This document shows, piece by piece, positions 24,002 to 37,822 of a stretch of DNA of 64,000 bases. The position numbers were made by a program, and so were the translations under genes. This DNA comes from Acanthaster planci (Eukaryota > Echinodermata > Asteroidea > Valvatida > Acanthasteridae), in NCBI RefSeq assembly GCF_001949145.1, contig NW_019091355.1, forward strand, positions 1,328,135 through 1,392,134, read 5' to 3'. How positions within the stretch are numbered: position 1 is the stretch's first letter; each line of letters begins with the position of its first letter. Below the pieces are notes generated by a model. That model was not told the DNA's origin. It saw only the letters and a list, made by a program, of their open reading frames with translations, and made no database searches.

Positions 24002-24911
24002 ACAATTTTAAGAGCAATACCTGATCGTTTGCCGCACTATGGAAGGATGTTTTGGAGCATTTGAGTTGGGTTACGAGTAGAAGTTCGTAAAGCCCAGAAA
24101 CGTCCAAGAGATTCCTATGAGCAAGCGGACAGTTTCTATCCACTCACTGAGTTCGACCAACACATGGCATCTGCCGAACGAACTCAACTGGACAACGCCC
24201 TATTGTGTGGCTTGACGGGCGTCATGACTCTCTCACCTGTGCTCATTATTCTTAGCCTAATATGATCAAAATGGTCGACACCCTCGTCGTGTTTCGCGAA
24301 GGCACCCTTGACCCCTGGCATCTGGACCTTTTTCTCTTGTGAGGAACATATGGCCAACATGGATAAATGGCCAAGGCTGCATTACGTAACTCTCTCAAAA
24401 TTTCAGACTGGAGCACAGGTACAGCCGTACATATCGACCAAGGTGAGTATACTTAAGTAAGACAACACAGCAAGTGGGTTTCAGCATGGTGCCTGCTGGT
24501 TATTTGACTAAACTGTATACATGTGTGAATAATCAAAGATTATCAGAAAAATACTCTTAATTTGTGCTTTTAAATTTTACAGTTATGCTAGAGCGAGTCG
24601 GCAGTGCCTCCTTTCAAAATAAAGGAGTCATTTAAACAGAAAAAAAATGGACCAGAGACGCTCATCTAAAAGTTGGACGTTAATTTCAGAAAAATAAAAT
24701 CTGAATGGATGTTTTTCATTTAACCACTAGATAGAATCAGATAGTGAATCAGAATATGCGTTGAAGAGGAAATTATACGCCATGAATGCTGTAGTTGCAA
24801 ACTACGGCAAGACAGTGTCCACACACACCGAGAGAAAAATACAGAATAATATCATTCGAGGCGAGATCTGAAATTATTGTCCCGGTGCAAGACAATAATT
24901 TCGGCCTATAG

Positions 24912-27900
24912 TCAGGATTGCATGTGGGTATTGAGAGTGCTGGTTCTTTTCAAGCCCCGAAAGGAACTGGAATGGCTAGCCTGGTTCCGGGAGCGCCTCA
25001 GAACTGGCAAGCACCGCAGGACTTTCCTGAAGCCGTCCCGGAACTTGCTGTTCATCCAGCAGTAGATGAAGGGATTATAGACGCAGTTGCTCATGGCTAC
25101 GGCTATGACGACTACGTAAATGACCCGGATGTATGGGTAGCACAGCACGACGCTCTTGTGGATGTCTTGCACGATGTTGAAGGTGTGAATAGGAAGGTAG
25201 CAGACTGCAAAGAGGAACACTATCACAGCAAACATCTTGACTAACTGTGAGACAGGAATAAAATCAAGAAATGCTATTAGAACTTTTGGATTTGATAGGC
25301 ACGCGGGAAAAAACGTGCTGCAAAACTATGCAGTCCACGCACAACGTAATCCAATACTCCTCACAAAGGTGTCAAAGGTGAAGCCATAACGGACACTTGT
25401 GCTACTCTTTACTAATGCAAGGGGCACCAGGTGCATCGTGGTTTTACCATTTCTTTCATATGCACGCTTGTACAGCGCCCTCCACTGCCTGGATAGCTAG
25501 AACAGCAGCAGAGACTTTTCGTAGGTTGGGCAACCCTTAAACTTGGGCATAAGATCACTCACTTAGGCCAGGTACCTTATGGCAGGGATAAGAGCCCACC
25601 GTGTGCTCGGGATCACAGTCCGCAGAATAAGTAACCAGTTTTCAAGTATCAATTTATAATCTGGTGTCACTTCAATAAAGCATTGGAAGTTGCCGCCAAA
25701 GGGCACACATTTTGATTTCACCGAGTGGCTGGGACCTTGCACGCGGTCCCTTGGTGGGGTGATGCGACACGACAATCCGTAACTACAGCTACTCGAGCGC
25801 TATTTGCTATCTCTCCCAACCAATTTGCACCGACACCCAAATTGATGCGTTTCTAAAAACATCCGACGGCGATCACTCACTCCCTCTCGCCGCAGAGGCC
25901 CAGCGCGCCACAGGCTGGAAAACTAGGTAACCGTTTCCAGCCTGGATCGGTAGAGAGAAATCTTGTTGACGAGTTGAAAAATTGATTTTACTTTGGTTTC
26001 TCGGGAGCTGAAACACATTTTCATATAGTTTTATATTATTTGAACTTGTGAGAAATTTATCTTTCTCTGAAGGGTTTTCCTAGTACACTATGTACACATT
26101 ACTTGTAACTTATTAATATATTTTTATGTTTTTATAGTTAGTGCATTGTCGGTTTAGTAGATAAGTCATATTTTGTCGTTGTTTGTTGTTGCTATTGATG
26201 TTTTTGCAGTTGTTTGAAGATGTTGGATCTTAAGCTTGCTTGTCTTCTCACGGTTGGTGGCGGACTCCAAGCGTTCACATCTCAGCCTCACAATAAACAA
26301 TGACAAGTTTAATTGCAATTAGGTATATAATGATCTATTCAGAATGTCCATGACTCAATTAGCAAAGAGTCAGTCAGTAAGATAATTTATGCCCCAGCTC
26401 TTTTAACATCCTTTTGAACAAGTTTTGATAAGTGACTACTTTCGGCCAAGCATAAATTCATCAAAGCACTACAGGTGGATTTTTGTAGCTTTCAAAAGAT
26501 TAAAAATGCATAGGCCCTACTGCTTAACAGACGTTATAAACGTCTTTGCATAATTCGAGATAATTCAGATTCGTTGACTAAGACAGCACTTTCACTTCTC
26601 CTGTTCGTAAGTGTTTTTAACTGACTTGCATTGGTTGCTTCCCATTTAGTAGTAAAATCTTCCATACGTGAAAGCAACTATCCACGGCAATAATTTATTT
26701 TTACGTAACCGATTTCAAGCTGTTATTTGGTTTTATTTCGTTTTCATAGAGTGACATTCTTTATAATCTTCGAATGTCTAAAAAGTTGATCTAATCTGAA
26801 AAGAAAACAAAAAGAATTTTAAATTCTGCGCAGGCAATGTCCCCCATCTCCACGTCAACACAAACACGGGTGTGTGTTGTGGCTAAGTGACACGTCAACA
26901 CTCGAATTGAAAGATGCAAACAGTGCAACCCGGACCACTAGAGATACGAGACAAACACACTTGAGCGATCTGAGGTTGGCGCCCCGTGTACACGAGATGG
27001 TCTATCACTCCGCGGAAGCAACTAAGCTCAGACCTCAGCGAGCTGAATATTAAACAAAATGGGAGATTTGTTTCGTAACAAATCTCCGCCTCTGGAAGAG
27101 TGCATACTACATATTGATTACTATGGTAGGCGTCTACGCACCCAACCGAATAACAATTTCACGTGCAGTGTTTTAATAAGAACGGATAGCGTGTTCTTCG
27201 TCCGGAGTTTTTTCTTCCTGTTTACCTCGAATACCTTTGATGCGTAGAAGGAACTCTCGACCTTAGGCCTACCAGCAAGCACAGTGTGAGGACAGATCAG
27301 GTTATGGCAGAGACATTCGCTGTAATCACACTTCAAGACTCGTTGTTGACCATTTTTAGTCACAGGGGGATTTGAGCAATGTTGTGACGTACTTGACTAA
27401 AATTTCAGATGGAAGTAGGTATGCGTTGTTGGCTTTTGCTTTTCGAATGCATTTAAATTCAAACTAACCTGAATAGAAACATCTGTCTGTAAAATCTTTG
27501 AAATACAGCAAACATTTTTGATAGGAACAGAAAGGACATCCAGCATCAGAAAGATGTTACTTGAGAAAGTTAACACTTAATTTTTCATTTCACGGAATTA
27601 GCCTTTTATATAGTTGATGAAACAACAACATCAGACAAATAAGTCTTTAATAATTTGAATAGAGGCAGGTTATATATATAGCTCGCCTGATCATACGGAA
27701 CTGTGAATGAGCCCTCTCGAATGTAAAAAGGAAGCCGGTAAGTGCTATTACAGGCAAATGATTTCCGAATGATTTCGGAACAACATTGGTAAAAGCATTT
27801 TTGATAAATGTTCCATCTGTTGCTATGCTAGAGGGAGAGACACATTTCCTCCTGAACATTTCCCAGGCAGCCTCGGATGAAAGCAGCCGAGGCTGTGTTA

Positions 27901-29239
27901 CAAATGACCATAACTGTCCCACGGAAAGTATTCTTTGATTAATAACCCGTATATTTTTTCCTGGTTTTTCATCAGCGGAAAACCGTAACATATTTCGCCA
28001 CAATGCTCGATGGACGTTAAATTTGCCTAGTTACAAGTGCTTTTTAATATCACAAAATGAGCTCTAAATCTTGTTTCATTGTGGACCATGTTAACCTTCT
28101 ATTCAGTTAGAAGCGATGCCAATTCCCTTATACTATCACGACATTTCTTTTTATTGCCAACAAGTTGAGATTTATGTGCGGAAGGACAGTGTACCTTCTA
28201 GTACAAAAGAAATATGGCCAAAGGCAAATTCTGTATAGCGAAGAAGATTTTATGGTTTCCCCGACGTCGATTGGTATGGGATGGGTGCTTAAACACATGT
28301 AGGGGGGGGTAATCCAGTGTATCCTGTCATGAATGGTTGCCTAGGCCCTGAGTATATGTTTCACCTGGCCTACTTTACCGGTCTATATGGACAGTCAAGG
28401 TACTCAAATCCGTCTGACCATTCTGGAGAGACGGCGCCATATTATATAAATAGCCAAATGTTAAAGGAGCAAATGTGAGATTCACTTACCCTTATCTTGG
28501 ATTCAGTCATTCTCCTGTCTCTGTTTGCTTCCACCTCTCCGGGAGTCTTTCGAGCCCAGATACGTATTCCAATTCGAGTGTACGCCATGGCTAATACCCC
28601 CAGAGGGAGGAAGTAGGTTAAGACCATTGTGGCAAAGCTGTAATTGCCCCGGTCCTTCCAATCCTCCTCCGAACAGTAGGTTACACCATCCTCCACGTAG
28701 ATTAGAGAGTAGATGACCGTGGGTAAGCCCAGTGCACAGGAACTGATCCAAATGAGCGCTATGACCAGGAGAGTTCCCGTGTTACCGAGCCTGGGTCGAA
28801 GCGGATGGATGATGGCCATGTACCGCTCCATGCTGATGGCGACCAGGGTGAAGATGCTGACGGACACCGACACGCTTTGGAAGAAGGACACGGCTTTGCA
28901 CATGACCAGGCCAAAGGGCCAGGTCATGTAGAGGGTGGTGTAGAAGGTGAAATTGACGCACATGACGGCCATGAGCTGGTCGCTCACGGCTAGGTTCACC
29001 ACAAAGTAATTGGTGACAGTGCGCATCCGGCGGTGGCCCAGGACAATGTAGCACACGATGGCATTGCCCCCGATGCCCAGGACCGTGATCAGGCCGAAAA
29101 TGACGCCGAAGAGAACTTGCAGCCAAGTTGGTTCACTGTACATAGGACCACTGTACAGATCCATGCACCGGTGGTAGTATTCCTCACTTCCATTCTCGTA
29201 TGATTGGTTGGATTCATTCATTTCAGCTGATGTTTTCAA
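24912..29239 (-). CDS. Rhodopsin-class neuropeptide GPCR, tachykinin/NPY-receptor-like, complete, two exons, 360 aa
   Basis: This is a seven-pass plasma-membrane receptor, probably for a small peptide. Exon 1 is 29239-28490 (250 codons, donor GTAAGT) and exon 2 is 25244-24912 (acceptor CTCACAG, stop TGA), joined in phase 0 between TM5 and TM6. Features seen are N-glycosylation sequons at Asn8, Asn11 and Asn16; TM1 GGNAIV; TM2 NLAVSD with Asp87; the disulfide pair Cys114/Cys189; ERYMAIIHPLRPRL after TM3; Pro212 in TM5; CYLP at 265-268 in TM6; NPFIY at 307-311 in TM7; helix 8 FRDGF; and Cys328 for palmitoylation. The MAIIHPLxPRL string is typical of tachykinin receptors, and AMSNCVYNPFIY also fits NPFF/NPY types. 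The third loop is short and basic. Tyr266 replaces the usual TM6 Trp toggle. The ligand cannot be assigned. Confidence 0.92.
25245..28489 (-). other. Intron of the GPCR gene
   Basis: A single 3245-base intron. No further exon is needed, since exons 1 and 2 supply all seven helices. It contains an 11-bp inverted repeat at 25911-25944, an AGGGCGC word at about 25474, and otherwise AT-rich DNA. Confidence 0.8.
25911..25944. repeat. Inverted repeat, 11-bp arms
   Basis: CAGGCTGGAAA at 25911-25921 pairs perfectly with TTTCCAGCCTG at 25934-25944 across a 12-base loop. It lies inside the GPCR intron. No function can be assigned. Confidence 0.8.
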
Positions 29240-29390
29240 TTTGTTTCGAGTCTTTGTCCTTAAACGGTCCTCAAACTTGGGGACCTCTCACTGATGTCCG
29301 ACATAAAGCATCGGTCTAATCAAACCCAGTCAGCGCGCGGCCAGTGCACCGGCTTTCTCCTTGATGAAAAGTCTGACACTTGGCAAGCTT

Positions 29391-29400
29391 TGATATAAAT
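29391..29400 (-). promoter_or_regulatory. Candidate TATA box of the GPCR gene
   Basis: On the minus strand the sequence reads ATTTATATCA, about 155 bases upstream of the start codon at 29239. The implied 5' UTR of about 125 bases fits a short leader. No other core element is clear. Confidence 0.3.
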
Positions 29401-32238
29401 GTGACACGGACGAACAAAAGCAACTTTGCCTCCGTGCGTACTCGGAAAACTTGGCCAATCAAACTGATTTGAAAGCCGAATCGTCACGGCGCACAGCAAC
29501 GAATAGAAACACAGTAGCAGTAAAGTCGTTGCCTATTCTCATAATTAATCAGGTCAGGTCCTCGGTCACTTATGAACGAGGACTGTTATCCCATCTAGAC
29601 TCAGAAGTTAAGTTCGATCTGCAAAACAAATTGGTACGAAAAAGAGTGACCTTGCTGAAAAATCTTTGAAATAAAGTAATATCAATACTAACATTAAAAC
29701 AATGAACACATTCAATAAAATGTACGTGTACCGCAGTAAAAAAGGTACTCGCTGACGTGTTTTAATAAAAAACGGTTTCTGCAATTTTTGGGCCGGAAAC
29801 TGGTTGAAATTTCACACTGGACAGCATTAGAGTAGTTTGACATTTGACGTAGGATTATAAACAACCAGTACACAAACTAGAACACTGCCTGTGGAAAACT
29901 GCCAAAAACCTCAAAATTTGTGACAAAAATTACGTATAAAGAACGGATATTTTCTCTAGAACATATAACAAACTCATCCGGAAAAGGGAAATACTGCAAT
30001 AACCAATTATTAAGGTGATTTAAGGTCAATAAAACGGCAAAACGGCCAGAGAAGCAGGTCGATATCTAGCAGTCATTGGGGCGTCTAGTTCCTCGAAAAT
30101 ACCCACCGGATATTGTACGCAAACCAACATCAGAACACATATAGACTGCTTCCAGTCCGTCGGAAATCGTTACAAAACTAATTGTTCTATCCGACTGAGT
30201 TGCCTGCCAACTTTCTCATCGTTTCATCAGAGCCTACAATTAATCTCGCATAACGAGTGCGTCTAGATAGCAGTCGAGTTGTGTGACATCAAAGGCCTAT
30301 CCAAAACACTGCAAATGATGGTCAACAAGGAATCTGCCCGTGTGCTGTACGCAGCACTTTTTATATTTCAACAGACTTCTTTCATGTAGCTCACCACGAG
30401 CGATATTGGATGATTTATCCAACTTAAACCAACCCATCAAAGGACTTCCTGCCATCAACATCATCCAAACTATATCTTCTATTTCTGTCGTACGGCAGAT
30501 TCATAATCCGGCCGAAGCTCACAAACAGCTGCTGTACCATTGGAAATGGTGAAGAACAACCAGCGTCGAATATTTAATCGCTGAGGTGAATTGAGTTCTG
30601 GTTTTAATGAGTACAAACCAACTGTACTCTGCAATGCAAGCTGCGAATTGAGCAATATTCTAATTGAATAGAGCCGTGGAATTACCACAACTGAAAAGAA
30701 CACCTCAATCTGTGACTCAAAAGATAGACTTTTTTCTTTGTAATCGTCGTCAAGGGGACAATTGAGGGTGCAAATCATAAAAAGATTTTGAGTCCCAATT
30801 GATAATTTTTCTTCTATCCAAACCCTTTCTGTTAAACCCAAAAGATATGGCAATTACAACAGCGTCGATTTCAAAATGTACACCTCTAAGGAAAAGAAAT
30901 TTGAAAGAATGGAACGAGAAAAACCAACATAAATGTCAGATATCTCATTTTTGGAGTGCAGTTTTAACACAAAGTAATGTGGGTTTGGAAAGGTGCAATT
31001 TATCATCTACTGACGGGCCTACTAAACCAAGCCTCAAATTTGAAACTTGACAGCAGCTGTACTTTGCCATATTGAGCCATTAGGGTAATTACCCCACCAA
31101 TAATACCACAAAATAGAGGTGTTCGGTTTATCGGAAAGTAGTTTGCAACAAATTAGGTCGGCTAATCGACGTTTAAAGTGTCAAATTGCCTTTAATGCGA
31201 AAAACTATATCACAGTTTGCAATACACACTGGTGACCTGAACTATTTTTGTCTTGTTTAATAAAGACGCAAAGTGAGACTAGGTGCCGGGCGAATCTGTA
31301 TGACAATTTTAACAGTTACCAGAGACGAAAATACGTGTCTCAATGAAATGATCACAGTGAAAATATTTATTGCTATTGATCCGTTAGAAAATAAAAGGAA
31401 GTCACTGTGACGAATAGGCCTAAGACCTGCCCTTGCTGGCTGGTAGGAATAGTAAAAATCAACTACACTTTTTCCCCGTTTCAATTTGTCTTAATGTGTC
31501 ATATTCCGTTGCCGCTTAGTTTACTGGATTTAATTTCATGGGGGGAAAAGTTTAGATAGCGTGGTTGCGCAGCAAACAAAGAATTCTAATAAAGAATGAC
31601 AAGTCAACGTTGTGTCGGTAATGTACAGGCATATCGCTGTGGTGTCATTATGAGTTGAATATTTCTAATTTGCGGAAATTCGGAGATATGCCGATCTAAT
31701 TAACGTTCAAAAGGCATGACGTTCCCTGTGAGAAAGTCAAATTAACAAAACCACGAAAAACTACATCGAAAGCATTTTGTTTATAAGAGGAAAACTTCTC
31801 AAGGCAGAATGGACACCAACTGAATACAAATGGTTGTAAACTTATCAAATCATAACTCGCTTATAATAAAGAAATGGTGCTCTTGCGTATGAAGGAATAT
31901 ACATAGGAGAACCAGACCGAAAGCAAGGAGCACGCACATTAGTTTCCGACCTCTAATCTTTAGAAGAAAAGTTCTGAATTTGGGCACAAACACATCCATC
32001 ACAGTTTACGTTCATCCTACAGTGAGAACAAAAACCATAAATTCTGACAGTTCGATCGCCCCGAGATGTAACGCAATACGATGCCGAGCAAATATCAGTT
32101 GTCGCTACCTCAATTAACTCGCAATCGGAGTTGGGCAAATACCGATTATGGTGGCTGACCACGAAAGGAGTGGTCTGACTAAAAGCGCAACTCCTAACGA
32201 GGCGATGCTTTGGCCACGCACTGCAAGCAGACTGTGCC

Positions 32239-32274
32239 CGAGGTGTTTGTCTGGAAAACTGTCCAAACACCTCG
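32239..32274. repeat. Perfect 11-bp inverted repeat (hairpin)
   Basis: CGAGGTGTTTG at 32239-32249 and CAAACACCTCG at 32264-32274 are exact reverse complements with a 14-base loop. It is not followed by an identifiable element end. GGTGT cores could also be read as paired T-box half-sites. Confidence 0.75.
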
Positions 32275-35200
32275 ATGCGCAATTACGATAGCACGTTCAC
32301 TGCCCTAACGAGTTTGATCAGATCTCCGTCGTCGGCAAAAGCAGCGATTTGTCTAGACCTAGCGAACCCAACTGGCGCATGAATTCAACTGAGAAGAAAA
32401 CTCAGCCGGAAATAACAAAAGGAGCACGATTCAGGCATTGTGGAATTCAGGACGATGTTGAATTCACACAATCGATAGTTTCAATTTCCATCTGACCCCC
32501 AAAACGAGAGAACGATTTGTATTTAAACGATTGAATAGATGTTTTTTTCAGCTCCAGTAGAAAAAAAAATTCGAATTTTTAGTGGGCAATGCGTAAATTA
32601 AACATTATTTGTTTGTGGACGCGAGGTCTTTAAAGCGCATACGAAAAATACAAAAAATTAGTTTCATAAAAAAAATTAGATAAACTACTTAATTAATGTA
32701 GACATCTCCAACGAAGACACCCGTTCTTCTTTTGAATTTACTATCATTACATTAAATGGGCACGCGTTTTTGGTTAAGTATTTTGATAGCTCAAGTCACG
32801 TGAGGGGCGAGCACTGCACTCTCGTCCCCAGGGTAACTTTTAACCTCATTCTTTGTCAAGCCGCATGGTGGCCATTATGTAATGCTAATGACGCACATCC
32901 CCGGCTTGCTCATGGTAACTGCTGGCCCTCGTCGGTTCGATACAAGTCTAGTCGCGGTATCACAGTCAATATCGACCCCTTTTGAAATATATCCTGCTTT
33001 ACTTTCCTGGGAAGATAACATTGGAACACATACCTGCGCTTTGGAAATGAAGTGGAAGAAGCATACAATAAGATATACAACAGATCCACCCAATATTACC
33101 GTTTCGCATTAAGCGCGGGGGCGCATATTGGTTATGGTTCGTATTGTGCATTGTCAAATGAAGTAGGGAGACTGAGCCTAGTAGTCGTATTTCCAGTAAA
33201 ACCTTTAGCTTTACTTGTGAAAAGATGCTTTATGCTTTGTTCTTTGTTGCTCGGTTAGAAGCTTAAGACCAGGTCTACGTCAGTCACATTTGTTAGTATC
33301 TGCTGAATAATCACCTCATTGTGTTGACTGTCGACAACTTTCAGGTAAGCACAAATTACTACCTGACCCTATAAGCCCAGGTCTAGGCCTACACTGAATG
33401 CTGTTACTAAAGCACAGCATTGTACTAGTTTAACACCAGAAAGTTGGCAATGTCGGTGTAACTAATCCTGGTCCCCCTTTTCCGAAAGAAATTTTCCCCC
33501 GGGTGAGTAATTTGTCCACAAGTGTCAACAATCTGGCCAATCTGTGTGTTGTACTGACAAAAAAAAGGTCCAGTGCAGACACGGCTCAAGGGCAAACATC
33601 AGTTATCACTGACGCTAAGCAAAAAAAATTTGACGCACTTGACCACGCATTTTTAGAGTTTGACAGCGAATACAAAACCTGGACAATGGATGGACAAACC
33701 ATGCACCTTTGGGCTACATGAAGAACGGTATTCCCCATCCCTGAGTGTGATTTGAGGGGACCGACGGCTATTGCTCCGTACGATCATTTTCTCGCATGCA
33801 TACTTCGTCACGGAAATTATACTTAAAGAACCCACCAAACGCTGCGCAGTTTCCCTGTATGGTTGATCATCTGATGGATCTGTGTATATAAATCTTCAGT
33901 GCTCTCGCCTTTTTTTGCTGCATCCTTAATAAGTCGCTTCGAAGCGTCAAACATCGGCGAGACCAGGATACAGTTGTAGTGTTACTATATATAGCTACCC
34001 AACGAGTGAGGTTACCGAGCTTACAGATTAGCTCCTTGAAAAAAGACTCAAGCAGCCAGTGCACAATCATTTCAGATTGCAGCTGCTTCCTTGTAAGGAT
34101 GTATTCTTATATTTACTGTCACGACGATCAATGATGGTTGGTATCCTGCTTACTCAAAGAACTGCCACATATTATGTAGATCTCACAGAGAGAATTGACG
34201 GCGGTGACGGAAGGTGCACAAAAAAACAGCCAATTTTTCTTGTCTCGCAGATGCGCTCTGGGGCTTCCACCGCGATAGTATTGCCGTCATTCGAGAGGAA
34301 CTACGAGATAATTTGTTAAATGTCCTTGAAAGATTGATTGCTGCGGATGATTGGCTTCGGCAAAAGGTTCGCTGGTGTCACCACAATGTCCCACAGTATT
34401 CACAGTGTACATGAAGGAGCCGGCTACCGGCGTTTCCGGCCAAGTCGTTGACGTAAGCAGAGGCTGATCTTCCATCGTGGGTGTATTGAAATAAGATCTT
34501 CCTGTGAGCGTTATCAAAGACGTGTGAAAAACAGACAACGACAAACTTCCCCAAAACTATTGAAAGCAAAGGTACCAGGGACTTTTCACATCATACCGAC
34601 TGGCGGGCAGTCTCTTCCCCGATTTGAGATACCCTGCCTTAAATCTGAAATTCGGCCTACACTGAGAATGTGTTGTGATGAAAAAAACCCAAACAACAAA
34701 TACCGTGAACTTGTTAAATCATCCTGAATTTTTTTTCTTCTGTAAGAAGCAGCGGATTCAATCAGCAAGCATTTATGCTAAAGATAATGAACACTTCTAT
34801 AGAAACGTCTTCAGACATTCAAACCGAAGTATTTGTCCATGGCCATCTTTGCGCACTGCTCCAATGTGTAAAGTGTTCGGTCTTGCTTGGAACACCTACA
34901 GCTATATCATTTGCATTACCACACCAATAAGTAGCAAACAACACGTGACGAAAAGAGAATTTCAACGACTGACTCAAAGTGGTTCTAAGAACCACATAAA
35001 TATATAAAACAAAACAATATTATAATATCGTCTATATGAGCAATTGAGAGCTTTGGTGTCCCACTGGGAAAAAAACAGGCTTTCAAAACCGGTTTTTGGT
35101 GTCCAAATTCACTAATGATTAATACCATTCTTCGGATACCTGAAGTGCTGTAGTTCGAGCCAGACAGCATTCAAAGTAGCTTTTCTCTCTCTGAAAACAC

Positions 35201-37810
35201 AGCCAAACCGTCTACAAAGGGCCTCCACTGATAAGTCGCTGTGTTTAGCAGTGAGTGGCCCTCTCGCAAAATGTCGGCTGAAATTATACCAGGACTCCAC
35301 TATGCCCCATTAGATAGTTAAAGCACACGTTGGTTGCGTCTAAGATCCGCTGAGTGGAAATCAGAGTCAAACCACTGAATCAAATCACAAGCAATCACGG
35401 CCCTTTTGTCACATTACAGTGTCTCTATTCTACCTCGGGCTCATCTGATTCTGTGAGAGTGGTTTAACATATGGCTGTGTTTTTTTTTACCTCTGTATTG
35501 GCGAAAACAAGGTTATAGCACAGTAACAAGCCCCACAATCGTCGCGTTTCATAATGTGCTTGCTTCTAGTGACACTGAACCCAGAACAGGTACAGTTGTT
35601 GAAGTTGATCATGGTTTTCCTCGGCAAAGTTGAGATAAATCACTCCTTACCTTTTGACAGGATCGCGGCGAAGTCAACGAATCAAAGGATTCTGACTACG
35701 CATGCTATCATGGCTTAAAGTGTAAGTTCAGCATGGCCTTCGTAACGAGTTTCAACTATTGTGTGTGAGGCAGGGCTCACCTGAGTCCATTTCTAAATTT
35801 TAAGATACATTTTTTTTCACAGCTTTGTTTGCTTAGCGTCTTCAAAATACTAGGTAAACCCTTATATCCATGCAACACTTTCTTATCTTTCATTAAATAC
35901 CCTAAGGCGACAGACCTAGTACAATACACTTCAAGTTAGAACGGTTATTATCCACGATGCAACGTCTCTCCTTGTCAGAGTAACTTTTCTAACCTGAATA
36001 AATCCATTTTTTGCCAAGACGGTGGATAGGATCCGCGATCAAATTTCAGTCCATGTTTGTCGTCCTCTCGTATTTCTGACTTGTTCGAAAAAGTTCAAAG
36101 TCTACCTCGAGGAGAATAATTGTCTCGTAAGACCCGGACGGTGGATTGTCTCCGATATTTTGGCCGTCCGTCTTTGACGAATTCGAGCTTGCCGATATTT
36201 GAGAACGCTCAAGTGTCTTTGGTGACTCCTGTGTGTTTTTAAACCATTCCGGAAAATGCACGGCATGAATGCATTGTACGTCCAGGTATTTCAAAACTAC
36301 TCCCGCGGATTTTGCAATAAAAGTGATCAGAGCATTGCCTCTGCATGAAAAGGAAAGAACGACAACCGTACACCCTCTGAGAGAGAGACAAATTCGCACA
36401 AGACACCATTCACTGAAATCTCTTAAACGTCCCCAGTTCTTGAACAGTTGCGGGAGTTTATAATTACAGGGTTTTAATGCAGTGGTACCTCACCCACGAA
36501 CGCGCGCCTCCTTTAACTGGACGCACCCGTGCAATTTGGCAAGGCACGACATCTTATCAGTTGATGAGACACTTCAAGGGTGTCGACTACCAACTCACAC
36601 GCGTGATGAAATGGTGCTGGCGGGTTAATTCCTGTTTGCCAAATTGGTCTAAGCATACGTCACACTCGCATGCACGTTGCACTTGCATTTTAAAGAAATA
36701 AAATGGTATTTCAGAATTTTGGGGTTCAGATTCTCAGAAACAGCATTAATGTGACGCATTGTCCACTGTAGTAATGCATCGATTAAGGACGAGTTGAAGC
36801 ATCCTTTAACATTTCCTCCTGACATGCCTTGTCAGGCGTGACAGGTCAAGCTGAAGAAAGCAGGAGCAAAGTTCCAATTTGAACCCACTGGGCAGGGCGA
36901 TGTTTCTACTGTTTTAGAGCCAAAGGGATAGTGACTTGTGATCGATGTGAAAGGTGTCTTTTTCCCCAGTCCAAATGCAGCCGCGCTTGGGGAGAGGGGG
37001 GGTGCCGGGAGCTATCACAGCATAAACGATTCAGACAAAGTGTTTCAATGGCTGCAGTGTGAGGTCTTGGCATTTTTCATGCTACTAAAATTTAATTTAG
37101 GGATGTAACGGCGCTCCCCACGGAAAGCTCGGGAGATTTGAATAGTCTTTTTGTAAAATTTTGACAACTAACAGTCTTAACGACTCACAGTCTTGAAATG
37201 GTTTACAACTCTGCGCCAGAAATTGTGCACCTGTCTCGCACTTAAATCATTTTGGGAAACGTAAACAGTACAATTGCTCCGTTCGGCATGCTTTTGATTC
37301 CTAGCTTACTTACATCACAACTACAAAAACAAGCTTGACCAGACCTGTTTATAAGGTGGTGAAGGTCAAGAAATAAGTGATTGTACACAAGTCTGGTCTT
37401 GGAATGGTCACACACGTTTGGCTGTTTACTTTTGGAAGCTGCAAAATGCTTGCCAACTAAGAAAGGGCGAAAACGGCGTATTCAAAGACTTGAAAGTCGT
37501 CAGTGGGTGGTTTAAATATTAATACCACTAGAGACATTCACGCCAGATCGAGATTGGCATTACGAACTCCCTGAAATGTCAGTTGGCGATGCATTTCTCC
37601 TTCTAGGAGAACAAAGTACACTAGTTGTGGTGCTTGAAAGAAAACTGATCTGGTTAACATGTATGATCATTTAAATACCAGGAACTTTGGTAAATGACTC
37701 TAACGGGATCACGAGCTGAGTCTACTTAGTTATTCTAGCTATTTTATCGCGGCATGGAGTGGGTGCTTTTATACAGGCTCCTCAATTCTGCGAGCAAATA
37801 GCCCAAGCTT

Positions 37811-37822
37811 ATGAATATTCAT
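37811..37822. promoter_or_regulatory. POU-dimer (MORE-type) palindrome
   Basis: ATGAATATTCAT is a perfect 12-bp palindrome and equals the MORE-type Oct:Oct motif bound by class III POU dimers in vertebrates. ATTAATTAG, a homeodomain-type site, follows within 20 bases. Regulatory use is inferred from motif content only. Confidence 0.35.

Larger units (their letters stand above)
17567..24911. other. Intergenic region between the membrane-protein gene and the receptor gene
   Basis: No coding exon could be supported on either strand over about 7.3 kb. It contains the TATA-like site at 17755, an (AC)8 run at 19630-19645, GTT repeats near 19727, an inverted AGAGGGCGC pair at 20685-20751, the MITE-like element near 22.5 kb with its direct repeats, and a (TTTG)n microsatellite at 23973-24001. 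The 3' UTR of the receptor gene probably occupies some of its right end. Confidence 0.5.

Noticed and set aside
27647-28003. 118-codon minus-strand open frame in the GPCR intron
   Set aside because: No motif, no splice support, and the receptor is complete without it.
30479-30853. 124-codon minus-strand open frame
   Set aside because: AT-rich, random-looking composition, no family likeness; a length expected by chance.
31953-32282. 109-codon minus-strand open frame with nine cysteines
   Set aside because: The Cys pattern fits no domain that I know and there is no signal peptide; its start overlaps the hairpin at 32239. Kept only as a note.
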